From the NCBI GenBank assembly GCA_963995505.1, contig OZ023182.1:1689001-1753000 (forward strand): a stretch of DNA of 64,000 nt, in the 5' to 3' direction. Positions 22,620-34,100 of the stretch are shown here, piece after piece. The stretch's first letter is position 1; the number at the start of each line of letters is the position of its first letter. The position numbers and the translations under genes are program-made. This DNA comes from Hypericum androsaemum. Its lineage: Eukaryota > Streptophyta > Magnoliopsida > Malpighiales > Hypericaceae. Under the pieces are notes generated by a model. That model did not search any database and was not told where the DNA came from. It worked only from the letters and a program-made list of their open reading frames with translations.

Positions 22620-24650
22620 AAATGTTTATTAATAGTATATGGCGAAAGGGAAACTCGTAATTTCGCAGTCGCCGGTCTCATCAAACTCGATACGAAAAGA
22701 AAACCGTACCGGGAAAAGAGTACCGTCGATAACACCACGAGTACAAAGTTTCTTTTTGCCCCTATAATTACACGATCTACAATAATACAAATTACAACAA
22801 AAAATTCTGAACTTAGAATTCCAATAACAATTCGACCTGAAGCCAATTGCAATTAAAATCGTTAAGTCTAATATGAAATCCCCCACGCCTATAATAGATC
22901 CCTGACAATCAAGCAAGCACCTCAGCCTGACAACAGACGTAGCCCAAATCATGTAACCTTCTCAGTATAAGATTACCCATGTAGAAGTGTTTGTAGAACC
23001 AGGGTTACATCTTGACGACAATGGACTTTAGGAATTCCATATCAGTTTATCCATTCCGTGAAATGGATAAGAATCGAAATAATAACCTGATGTAGCTTTG
23101 GCTGTCCATTATTGAAGATAATTCTGTTCCGCAAGAGCCATACATTCCAAATCACCGCAGCTAACATTGTAAACCATAGCTTCTTTCTTCTTTTTTCTCT
23201 TACCAAACCGATCTAACAATCTAAAAGGTCAGCGATTGAGTCCCCGCACACCCACTGCACACCCACCAGTTGTACGATATGACTCTAAATGCTGTGAACG
23301 AATGGGCAATTAATAAAGAGATGGCTGCCTGTCTCAAATTCCTCATTGCAGAGGACACAAAATGCCTCACCAGTGGTTATAATGCCCAATCTTGCAAGGT
23401 TATTCCTTGTTTTGATTATATCTTGGAAAGCAGATCAGAAAAAGCAGGAAACCTTAAGTGGAATAAGCCTTCTCCAATAGCTGCTCATTACCCTTGGTAC
23501 ATTGATTGTGTAAGTAGATAGTGTGAGCTTGTAGAGACTTCTTACGGAGTAGATGCCAGACGATTCATGCGGCCATTCTATCCTATCTGTCTCATGACTG
23601 AACATTATCACTCCCTGTAGAATCTGCTCTATCTCTTGAGCAGCCTCCTCTTCCCACCTTCGAAGGCTCTGTTAAGCACCATCTCCAACCGCCAGAATCC
23701 CAAACTCCACAACTGAACACTATCTTGAGTTTTTGATTTGAGATCATGTATAGTCTCGGGTATATCTCCTTCAACGGTGAGCTTCAAACCCATGGATCGT
23801 GCCAGAATTTTGTATTTTTTCCATCTCTTGTGTGCATATTGATGCCTTGTTTGAATCTCTCGGCAGTGATTCCTCCAGAATTGACCACGTTGTAAATCGT
23901 TCTCCATGCGCTAGATCGTGGACTAACTTTTGGAATCCTGGATAAAAGGAAAGATTTTTCTCCCGGACTTGAAAAACCATGAATACCTGCTACTACAGTG
24001 ACCCATAGAGAGTCCGAGTGTCCTAGATATCTCGCCACCCACTTGAGAAGTAATGCATTATTCCTTACATCTAACCGAGCCATACCTAACCCCCCATTCT
24101 CAACTGGAAGTGATACTTTGTCCCAGGAAATAAGACACAATTGTTATTTTTCCACATCTCCTCTCCATAAAAACCTCTTCATGCGCTTTTCAAGCTCGTC
24201 TAGTACATAATCAGGGAGCTTGAATAGCGATAGGTAGTAGATTGGAAGACTTTCTAGGACAGATTTGACAAGTGTTGTCCTTCCTCCAATTGACAGCAGG
24301 TTGCCTTTCCAACTCGCCAGCCTCTTGTCAACAATGTCAATTACAGGCTTCCAGGAAATAGACTTTCTCATATTTGCTCCAATAGGTAGACCCAACTACA
24401 TAAAAGGCAACGACTGTGTTGAGCAGCCCCAATCATCCGCCATTTTCTTCAACCAAGCTTGATCCACATTGATGCCAATCATAGAGCTTTTAGAAAAATT
24501 CACAGAGAGACCGGATACCAAATTGAAACCGAGTAGAAGCCTCCTTAAGTTGTTGATGCTAGATGTGTACGCCGTTGAAAATAACAGCAACTCACTCCAA
24601 CCTAAATCACGAAATAAACAATTACTCTCTCTTATCCACACCCAACCTTA
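22620..24650 (-). mobile_element. 5'-truncated LINE (L1-type) with RT C-terminus and zf-RVT
   Basis: Read on the minus strand from 24650: reverse transcriptase just after the catalytic region (SINNLRRLLLGFNLVSGLSV, FSKSSMIGINV), then LGLPIGANMRKS and SIGGRTTLVKSVLESLPIYY. The connection domain follows (ISWDKVSLPVENGGLGMARL), then the zinc-finger domain in broken frames (GEAFCVLCNEEFETGSHLFI, NCPF, near 23280-23400). The frame carries several stops and shifts. The endonuclease and the YADD motif lie beyond the break, so the copy is 5'-truncated and dead. The last 350 bases (22620-22980) look like its 3' UTR, ending in a T-rich run on the plus strand. Confidence 0.75.
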
Positions 24651-24735
24651 CCCAATTAAATATTTTCTTACCTACATCAGCAACCTAGTCCAACCTAGGT
24701 CACGAAATAAATAATTAATTTTTTCTCATCCACAT
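24595..24735. repeat. Two diverged copies of a 45-bp sequence
   Basis: CCAACCTAAATCACGAAATA (from 24598) and CCAACCTAGGTCACGAAATA (from 24690) start two related blocks, both continuing into ATAA and CATCCACA/TATCCACA. They lie between the LINE and the Harbinger fragment and may belong to the latter. Confidence 0.45.
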
Positions 24736-24846
24736 ATTATCTACTATCATTTTTTATTTATATAAAAATTATAATAAATATACAAAAATAATTATTTCGT
24801 AATTAGGACAAGAAAAAAATTATAATTAAGTAACAAAGTTGAGATA

Positions 24847-25149
24847 TTACATGTTGACAAAATGGTCATTCATCAAGCGCTCCTCATCAACTTTGCGTTC
24901 CCTATTGAGATATCGCCTTGGCCGTGGAGGAGTTCGATCACCCGTAATCAGATTAGGATTGTTAACGAACGTATCTCCCAGTATGCGATCAATTTGTTGA
25001 TTTTGTTCACGGGCTCGTGCTTCCCATTCATCGAATTCGACGGTGAATGAAACACCAGAACCTGAATTAGAATCTGATTCTACATTAGTAGCATCAAATT
25101 CTACATTAGTAGCATCATATTCTACTGATGTAGTTTTATTGAGAGACAT
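24847..25149 (-). pseudogene. N-terminal scrap of a PIF/Harbinger-type transposase
   Basis: The 100-residue frame has a Ser/Thr/Asp-rich start and ends PPRPRRYLNRERKVDEERLM, NDHF. This resembles the N-terminal RRYxNRxxExGHERLxxDYF motif of plant ALP1-like/Plant_tran nucleases. The DDE domain that should follow is missing. Assignment is by motif memory only; it is a fragment with no function expected. Confidence 0.45.
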
Positions 25150-25214
25150 TTTTTAATTGAGATGGATAAATTATTTCGAGTTGATATTTGGTATGTTTAA
25201 GTTTGATATGAATC

Positions 25215-25217
<3 letters not shown>

Positions 25218-25281
<64 letters not shown>
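25218..25281. repeat. (TA)n microsatellite
   Basis: About 32 TA units. On its right side, two copies of a GATGYCAAARTTGAATTRAY block (about 25298 and 25366) form a short tandem duplication. Confidence 0.9.
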
Positions 25282-25283
<2 letters not shown>

Positions 25284-25299
25284 TGTGAAAGGATAGGTT

Positions 25300-26560
25300 C
25301 GATGTCAAAGTTGAATTGATAACTCAATAGCTATGAAATAAGTAACAAGTGGAGGGATGGATTGGATGCCAAAATTGAATTAACAACTCAATCTGATTCT
25401 GTTTTTATTTTTTTTTGTCTCTAGTGAGTTGGGATGGGCCGGGCCGGGCCGGGAGCACTGATGCTCCTGGTCTTAGGATTTCATTAGATTAGAGGGTATT
25501 TTTAACAAATGGGTCCCAATCTTTTTGCCTTTCAAAGAACTTTTCTGTTGGATTTTGAAACTTGTTGAGGGGGACAATAAACGTTGCTTGTTTGGGGCTT
25601 GGACTCTAATCTACTACTTTTTTTCGTAATTTTTATTGTTGAGAACGAAACACAGTCGATCTTATTCAAGAAATAATTCTCTAAACAATTTTTTTTATGT
25701 TCGTAATATTTGAACACGAATATTTTTTAAGTTTAAAGCTTACCAAACTGTCTTTTGTTATACTTCTACCCTTCTCTACTCTCTCTCTATATAACTTATT
25801 TTTTAACCTATAATAGATCTTGACTCATTTTTTAGAAGTCAGTGAATCAATTCTTAAATTTACGAATATATAGTGATATAGTATCAACCCAATTCAACTC
25901 AGCTTCTTCTTTTTTTTTGTTGGAATGGGAGGGGAAAAATTGTCCCTATATATAAGCAAAATGGCCAAGTATAACCTACTCAGTACAGGACCCCCTCTGG
26001 ACCTCTTGTGAGGTTGCGACCGCCAGCCTCGTCAAAACCCTCTCACGAGAAAACCCAGTGGGAAAAATTCGTGAGAGGGAAAGAGTACCTCGGGGAAGAA
26101 AATCTCTCCTTGGCGTTTGGTGTGTCACAAAACTTGGCCCTGTACCATCACTATCTAAAACGTCCCCGGGAGAAAAATCCCCCATAGTCAAATGCGTACA
26201 TCGAAAAATATTAATACCTTACAAGTTATCCATGTAAACCTCGATACAGGAAGCTAAAGGAACACCAAAGACTAAATAATCCAAAAAAATCTCCAGAACA
26301 TGCTTCTTTTGTTAAGTTATTCTGCTCACCCTTGTCCTCCTCCTTTCAAGCATCTGATCCCTTTCCATCTTCCACTGTTACACACACTCCAAACTTCCTG
26401 CTAGACAGCTTTAATGGGGAACAACAGAGACTTATATCCTAGTTGTTTTTTTTAGGATATATATATCCTAGTTGTTGGTGTTGGTGTTGGTGTTTGTGTT
26501 TCAAGAAAGGGAAGAAAAAAAAAAGAAGCAAGGAAGGAAGGAGCTTGCCACTGAGAGAAA
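25300..26560. other. Upstream region of the ROP gene with a possible LINE 3'-end scrap
   Basis: A GGGCC-type pentamer repeat lies at 25436-25452. Bases about 25980-26240 resemble the 3' part of the LINE copy at 22628-22760 (shared spaced motifs GACCGCCAGCCTCGTCAAAA and GGGAAAA-GAGTACC), so this may be another LINE tail. The leader just before the ROP start is purine-rich (AAGCAAGGAAGGAAGGAGC). Confidence 0.35.
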
Positions 26561-26573
26561 CCAGAAGTAAAAA

Positions 26574-28364
26574 ATGAGTGCTTCTAAGTTCATAAAATGC
26601 GTTACTGTTGGAGATGGAGCTGTTGGAAAGACTTGTATGCTCGTTTGCTACACCTGAAACAAGTTCCCAACTGTAAATCCATTTCAAGACTTCTCCTTTT
26701 TTAACCAAATTGGAGATGTTTTCTGTGCTCCAATGGATTCCTAATCCATTTTCTCCTAGTGGGTATTTAGCTTAGCCAATCCAACAGCAACCTACCCTCT
26801 AAAAATTTTACTTCCCAAATTGGACAGCTTTTCTCTGTTTCAATGGTTTCTAAATGCATTTTCTCAAACTGGGTATTTGGCTAATCCAATACTGGACTCT
26901 ATAGTTTCCATCTTTTGTTTGGTCCAAGGATAAAGATTGGAGCTTTTGTTTTCTTTGGGTGCAGGATTGTGTGCCAACTGTGTTTGATAACTTCATTGCT
27001 CAAGTGGCTGTGGATGGCAACATTGTGAACTTGGGCCTGTGGGATACTGCAGGTATGTGTATATATTTAATTTTGTTAATAGTCTTCTTTTTGGAGTCCT
27101 TTCATCTGTAGAAAGTAATTTTAAATGGGACTAATTGCTCCTGAAAGTTTATTTCTTTTGGCTAATTTTCAGGTCAGGAGGACTATAGTAGGCTTAGACC
27201 TCTGAGTTACGCGGGCACAGATAGTTTCGTCTTGGCTTTATCTTTAATTAGCCGGGCCAGTTATGAGAATGTGCCCAAGAAGGTACAACTTTTGCTATCC
27301 ACTTTTACCCCTTGAAGTTGGGACATCTAGTGTTGTTTTCTAGTTAGTATCGTTTTCACGATGGGAGAATTTGCTACTATTCAAATGTCTTACACGACTC
27401 GAACTAGAATTAGTCGATCTGGTGTGTGTTCAATATCTTTATTTTCATCTCTGTTTTGAATGCAGTGGATGCCAGAACTTCGTTGGTTTGCCCCAAACGT
27501 ACCTATTGTTCTTGTGGGTACCAAGTTAGGTAAGCTGCTTGTGTGCTCCTCTATGTGCATGTTTATTATTGCATCTCAACACCAAGTCAATCGAAAGTCT
27601 TGTCTCCTGTGCTAATAGATATCCGCGACGCCGACGACATGAATCCTAATGTCATAACATCTGCCCAGGTATGCATCTTCAGCATTTTCATTTCCTCGAA
27701 ATCGTCCACATTCATATGATGTCTGATGTTAGCTATGAAAATAGGGCGAAGAGTTAAGGAAACAAATTGGTGCGGCTGCATACATTGAATGCATCTCTAA
27801 GACTCAGCAGGTATCATGATCAATTACAATTTCGAGCGGTTTGCATCATTTCTAGCCAAGCATGGTCTTTGGATTCTAGATATGTTTATTGAATCATTTC
27901 TTTTCTGGTACTTAGAATGTGAAAGCTGTTTTCGACACTGCCATTAAGGTGGTTCTTCAACCTCCAAGGAGAACGGAAGCAATTCGAAAGAAAAGGCCCC
28001 AGAGTTCTAGCCGCACTATTGCGTGAGAACCTTACGCTTACATTTTGATACAAGTACTTTCTTATGTTAATTTCATTCTGCATACAAATTACTCATACCA
28101 ATTCTTAAGTTCAGAACTAAGAGCCTCGTGTTATTCTTTCGTACTCGAGTTTATCTGAGTATGCATCTGTTAGGATGTATCATGTGTGTACTCACAATGA
28201 AACTCATCCAACCCTTCAGGAGCTGTGTTCAGAGACTGTGTTGCATAGATCAATCGGACGACGAGAGCAGTTTTCTTGGTACGGGCATTGCAAACAGGCA
28301 AGGTGATCTTCAGGTTGCTTACCTTCAACAGGCGTTGAATCCGGACATCCCTTTGAACCGGTAG
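26574..28364 (+). pseudogene. Type II ROP/RAC small GTPase gene with nonsense codon in exon 1
   Basis: Eight exons with GT/AG borders: 26574-26672, 26965-27052, 27173-27282, 27466-27529, 27619-27668, 27745-27810, 27916-28022 and 28220-28364 (243 codons). Present are the P-loop GDGAVGKT, switch I VPTVFDNF, switch [18 protein letters not shown], the GTKLD base loop and KTQQNVKAVFDTAIKVVLQ. The eight-exon layout with a C-terminal extra exon is that of type II ROPs, membrane-anchored switches of polarity and hormone signalling. However, codon 28 is TGA (26655-26657) where relatives have Ser or Cys (YTxNKFPT). The SYRGAD and ECSSK motifs are changed to SYAGTD and ECISK, and the usual C-terminal GC-CG box is not recognisable. 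The nonsense codon removes all but the P-loop. A copia element inserted 138 bp beyond the end. Confidence 0.8.
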
Positions 28365-28501
28365 CTCGACGCGAAGTAGTGGCTGTGACATACTGTAATG
28401 TATAAAACTGTTGGGTAGGTAGATCAGTAGATGGATGGTTTTGCTTGTTGATGAAGGTCATAAAGGGAATCTTTCATTCTGCTCTTCTTGTGCAATGTTT
28501 A

Positions 28502-29110
28502 TGTTGGACCTTAAGGCCCAATCAGGCCCAAATTGTTGGGTTGAATGGGCCGGTCAACCCGTGTTGACCGGCCCAGGTCCACGTCAGCCACCACCTAGGC
28601 TGCGTGGCCCAACTATGTGCCACCGCCAGAGTTGACGGCCCACGTGGCGCCACATGGCAGAGCTAGGGGTAGCTTCGCCATGCGGCATGCCACGTGGCGG
28701 ACATGCAGTCCGAAGTACCACGTGGCAGACATGTGGCATAGAAGTGCCGCGTGGCAGCCATGCGCGCCACGTGGTGTGCCACGTGGCGCATTCTGGTTGT
28801 CCGAATTTCCTTATAAAAAGGGAAATCTGGCTGAACCAATCTGTAAGTTTTTCCTCAACCACTCAATAAGAAAGAAAAACTCTGGCATAGTCCCTGAGTT
28901 TTGATCTGATTTTCAATAGAGGAAATCTCGTAAAAATCAATTACGAATCCGTTATAACGTGATCGTAATTCGACTGGCACGAAGATATTGTGGACCCGAA
29001 CCTGTGGACCACTTGCTTCAATAAGTAAGTGATTTATTATTAACGAATTAGTTTGTTAATTATTCAGCTTTAACATGTAATTACTCGTTGATTACACGTT
29101 AAAACCATCA
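28502..29110 (+). repeat. 5' LTR of copia element 1
   Basis: 609 bp, from TGTTGGACCT to ACCATCA, so TG...CA ends are present. It holds five CCACGTGG palindromes (cores at 28641, 28691, 28719, 28768 and 28780) and a TATA-like CTTATAAAAAGGG at about 28810. Its first part matches 36226-36453. Confidence 0.85.
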
Positions 29111-29112
29111 AT

Positions 29113-29124
29113 TGGTATAAGAGC
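29113..29124 (+). other. Primer-binding site of copia element 1
   Basis: TGGTATAAGAGC, two bases after the LTR, is one base from TGGTATCAGAGC, the usual complement of initiator tRNA-Met in plant copia elements. Confidence 0.85.
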
Positions 29125-30256
29125 ATGGTTGAAACCATGTTTTGATGATGATATGATATTTTAATTCAAATAATTATATGATTTTTTGGGCTAAAAATTG
29201 TGTTAGTTGTGATTTTATTGAAAATTACAATCTGTTGGACTTTAATGTAATTAATTTAGAATCAGCAGGACTAAATTGAATTTTGCCTAACCACGCGGGC
29301 AAATTTGCGCACGCGCGAAACCTTAAGGTACCAATCTGAAATTAGACTGCTTACGTGGCACCTTCGTGTCATGAACTTCGGTGCAATTTTGCAAAAACTT
29401 AGGGATTGATTTGAAATTTGCCCCAAAAATCCCCAATTCAACAAAAAAACCCTAACATGCGATTTGGGGGCGATTTTCTCCCAAATATAACTCCGTCGAT
29501 TTCGTCAAAAATCTGACGAATTCGACACCGGAGGTCGACGATAGTCGACTCTCCGGGTTGTCACCGACGTCCCGATACCACTTTCGAGGATCGACGTCAC
29601 CGGAATCGCAAGATCGAAGCCGACGACGTCGGAGATACATGGAAGAGAAAAGATAATCGCGACAGAGAACGGCTGCACGTCGGCTCGCAAGGCTACTACC
29701 GACGAGCTCGAGTGGCCACGATGCGTCGATTGCGACCGGTCTCAGCCGTTGGTTCGCCGTTGTTGCTCGGCGGTCGTAGGCGGAGCGGCGAAGAGAGAGA
29801 AAGTGAAAGGGAAAAATATGCGAGAGACAAAATCGTAATTTTGCAATTTTTTCCCAAAAATATTTATACCCGGGTCAAAAAAATTAAAAAACTGGTCAAA
29901 TTGGCTTGGTTTCTTGGTTCGACCTAACCTGATTTATGGTCAATTTTGACTTGGACTTAAATGTTGGGTTTTTTTTCTTTTAATTGGATAAAATCTATTT
30001 TTATTCAGTTAAAATCCAATAAATTGATAAAATTTTTGAGAAATTTTTGTCAATTAAGTTTATTAAAATTATAATGATATTTTTAATAAACGACATATAT
30101 TTTGGAATGAGTTCCGAGATATGTTAAATTTAACTAAAATCACATGAATTGATCCATAATTTGATCATCAAAAGATTGAAAAATGAGTTTTTCAATCCTA
30201 TTTTGGGAGAATATGAGAATTAACCCGAAATTGGCTTGTAATTGATACAAGATTCG

Positions 30257-30811
30257 ATGGCTACTGGAGAAAGGTATCTGAACTTCTGTACAACGGAACT
30301 TCGACAAAATGTTCTGAAGCGCCGTTTACTGCTGCGAGTGCCTAAGGATGACATGTATGTCATCGTTGAACATATCGAGGCTGTTCACCGGGAGATGCAA
30401 GACTGCATCTGGGCCGGAGGTTATAATTATGGAGAGTACTGGCCCTCCATGTTTCGAGACCTCTTGGTCACGCTGAAAATCCAAGAAGATATGTGTATCT
30501 TCTCTTAACCCGAGATCAATACCCATAGAGATGCTCTCTATGGTCTGATACACTATCTCGAGGAGAGGGGTCTTCTCAGAGAAATGATATCTTCTCCTGT
30601 TCGGGAGCTGCGAAGCGGTTTGATCTTGAACCGCTACCTCGCTAAGGAGTACCATTACAATTTTTCTCCGCTCCTGGTCATCTGGATTATGGAATCGATC
30701 CTAGTTCCGGTGGTGAACTTGGAATCCTTCGCCGGATCGTCCTCGGACCCGGATCCAGATATGTATCTGGATTCTCCTACCGGATCGCCTGGACACTCGA
30801 TCCCCATGTGA
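30257..30811 (+). pseudogene. Pre-gag leader ORF of copia element 1
   Basis: A frame from ATG 30257 runs to TAA 30506-30508 and then continues open in the same frame to TGA 30809, about 184 codons with one internal stop. It contains LKRRLLLRVPKDD, VEHIEAVHREMQDC, HYLEERGLLREM and a Ser/Pro/Asp-rich tail. The first part aligns with the leader ORF of element 2 at 37610 (LKRR, EHI-AVH-EMQ-C). It resembles no gag, protease, integrase, RT or envelope domain that I know. Its position between the primer-binding site and gag is unusual for copia. It may be an accessory gene of this lineage or a captured host sequence. Confidence 0.55.
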
Positions 30812-31035
30812 TTACATGTTATGTTTAACTATCCCCATATACATATGTTGTTTTTGGTAGAATTTTGTACAATATGTTGAGACCTTGTCTGAGTTTTTTA
30901 TGTGTGTGTAAACTCAGAATGTACAAATGTACATGTAATGCGTGTAATTAAACAAAGATATTTGTTTAGTTGCTTCCACTTGAGTTTACTATTGATGAAC
31001 TTTAAACGGTTGAAGTTTAAAATTAATACTTGAAT

Positions 31036-31069
31036 GGTGAGGGGAAGCATGCCCGTGACCCACTTCGAT
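31036..31069 (+). other. Conserved non-coding block upstream of gag, element 1
   Basis: GGTGAGGGGAAGCATGCCCG followed by TGACCCACTTC recurs at 37995-38028 with few changes, although its flanks have diverged more. It contains a splice-donor-like GGTGAG. A packaging, dimerisation or splice signal is an inference. Confidence 0.5.
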
Positions 31070-31183
31070 TTTGAGGTTAATCAAGGACTTCGTATCGTTA
31101 AAAGTTATGAGTGTTTAGTAAATTGAATCATATTGCCAAATCAAATTTCTAATATGTTCTCATATTAAAAATTCCCTATAGAA

Positions 31184-34100
31184 ATGTCAGTTGCTTCTAG
31201 ATCTATCATAACTGAGTTAAACCGTGAGTTAAAACTCAACGGTGAAAACTATGAGAATTGGAGCATGAAAATCAAATATGTGCTTGAGGAACAAGAAGTT
31301 CTGGAGCACATACATGTGATAATGGATGAGCCTGAAGAAGGCACAACTGCTCAACATAAGCGAGACAAAGAAGCTTATGTTATTTGGGAGAGAAAGAAAA
31401 CTACTGCCCGATAATTTTACGTGTATGACAACGCGAAAGAGTTATGGGACGCTCTCAAATAAAATTTTGAAAAGCTTTCAGTGTCAAAGCTGTGTACTTT
31501 GACCATAAGGTTTGACACCTTTAAGAAGCTTCTGGAGGTTACCATGAGGAAACACTTGAGAGTGATGTCTAACATGACCAGCGAACTGGCAGAGGCTAGT
31601 CACATACTTAGCAACGAGTAGCAGATTCAAGCTATCATCCGTTCCCTACCACCAAGTTGGGAACAGATGAAGATGAATCTTACCCATTCCGACCATTTGG
31701 TAACATTTGATGATGTTGCCAGACACCTTGAGCTGGAGGAGGATCGCCTCCTAACTATGAAATCTCACCGTGAAGCCCATTCGATTTATTCAACTGGGAG
31801 TGGTGGGAAAAAGAAGAAAGGTAAAAGGAAGGGTAAGTGTAAAGAAACTCCTAAGGCTAAAAACTATAGAACCAAGTTGGATGGCTCCAAGGCTAAAAAG
31901 AAAAAGCGGTTTAACATTTCAAAAGTGAAATGTTTTAACTGTCAACAGAAGGGACATTTTGCAAAAGATTACAAAAAGCCCAAGCAGGTACACCTAAACT
32001 CAAGTATAAGTAGGTTGTATGTATCCTTTTGTACTCTTCTAACTGAGTCACATTCTGTGTGGGTGATTGATTCAGGAGTGACAGACCATGTAGCTAGAGA
32101 CCGTTGTTCGTTCGTTGAATACAGGCGGTTACCGGCTGGAGCAAAAACTATTTTTGTCGGTAACAACTCGTGCGTGGATGTGAAAGACCTGGGCACTTGT
32201 AAATTGCACCTTCGTGGTGGTCGTCCCTTCTTTTACATGACGTGTTGTTTGCTCTAGACATTCGAAGGAACCTGATCTCAATTTCGGCCTTAATGTCTTT
32301 AGGTTTTCGGTTGTCGTTTAAGGACGACACTGTTAGATTATTTTTGGATGATACCTATTTTGGCCTTGGATATATATCGGAAGGTTTTCTGATTCTGGAT
32401 ATTGATCATTGTGAAAGTTTTTCCTTAGTCACTAGTTTAAACTCATCGGAAGATGATATTAAACTATGGCATTCTAGATTAGGCCATATCGGTCAGGATT
32501 ATTTAAATCATCTAGCTAAGGCAGGACTACTGGGAAATATAGAGAAATCTATATTACCCAGATGTGTATCCTGTCTAGAAGGAAAAAGCACAAGGAAACT
32601 TTTCGGTACTGGGGCTAGAGCCGAATTTCCATTACAATTAGTCCATTCTGACATCTGTGGTCTAATGAACGTGAGGGCAAGGCATGGAGCATATTATTTC
32701 ATCACCTTCATTGACGACTATACTAGATATGGTCTAATATACCTGATTTCTCACAAGTCTGAAGCCTTAAACTGTTTCATGGCGTACATGCGTTATGTTG
32801 AGAATCAGAAGGATAGAAAGATAAAGACCTTATGAACTAATCGTGGCCGTGAATATCTTTCTGATGAGTTCAAAGCTCTATGTATTAAAAAAGGGATTGA
32901 ACATTAGTTGTCCATTCCCTATACACCCCAGCAAAACGGGGTTACTGAAAGAAGGAATAGAACCCTTCTTGACATGGTTAGATCGATGATGGCAGAGGCA
33001 AGTTTGCATATATCATTCTATAGAGATGCGCTCCTGACTGCCGCATACGTTCTAAACCGTGTTCCCTCCAAGTCTGTTACAGCCCCTCCTTATGAAATGT
33101 GGACAGATCGGAAGCCCGATCTATCCTATTTTAAGCCATGGGGGTGTGCGTCATATGTCCATTCTACCTCAAGTACTTTCGGTAAACTAGGACCGAGAGG
33201 TAGAAAAAGTATCTTTATAAGATACCCAGAGGTATCTAAAGCGTACGTGTTCATAGGTGAACTGGACGATGGACATATAACAGAATTTGAATCACGCAAT
33301 GCCACGTTTTTTAAATTGAATTTCCAAGGTTGAGAGAGGTTAGTAATGATCTTACCCTTTATGAGACAGATGAACCAGAATCATCTGGATCACTTCTTCC
33401 GAGTGGGAGAATTGAGGAGGAAGATAGAAATTTTCCAACACAAAATAATCCAGAAGGTCATGATCTGAGTCCTGAAAGGGAGGTAATTCCTTATTCCAGT
33501 GGGAGTACGGTATTTCCACCTAGTGGGAGTGCAATTCTTGGATATGATGAATATATGAGAGATGTTTATCAAAACCGGGAATACCGTAGGTCTAGCAGAA
33601 CTAGCATACCACGTCGACGATTTGATATCGAAAGCGAGGCTAATGCGTTCTTGGTATCACTAAAAAAATTTGGTGGTCCAAGTGAAATTCTTCTGGCCAT
33701 CCTACAGGATGAAGATGAGCCAAAAAATGTATCTGGAATTTTGTCATCTCCAAAACGAACTGAATGGATGAATACAATGGAAGAAGAAATATCTTCTATG
33801 ATAAAAAACCAGGTTTGGGATCTGATCAACCTACCTAAGGGGCATAGGGCAACTGGAAATAAGTAGATTCTCAAAATCAAGTGCAATGCAGATGGTAGTA
33901 TTGAAAGATACAAAGTGCGTTTGGTTGCCCAAGGGTTCAAACAACAAGCTGGGATAGACTACGAGGAGACTTTTGCTCCTGTTGTTAGATTTACGTCAAT
34001 TAGGGTCATTTTAGCTATGGTTGCTAACATGAATCTAGAATTACATCAAATAGAAGTAAAGACTGATTTTCTCCACGGAGAATTGGATGAAGAAATCTAC

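Noticed and set aside
24396..25149. One single autonomous element joining the LINE RT and the acidic frame at 24847
   Set aside because: The acidic frame ends in a Harbinger-like motif and is separated by unrelated repeats, so these are treated as two remnants.
28584..28904. Overlapping frames of about 70-95 codons in the copia LTR
   Set aside because: They arise from GC-rich repeated CCACGTGG sequence inside an LTR, with no protein similarity.
29440..29930. GC-rich frames in the leader of copia element 1
   Set aside because: Not shared with the leader of element 2 and no recognisable motif; only the 30257 frame is shared.
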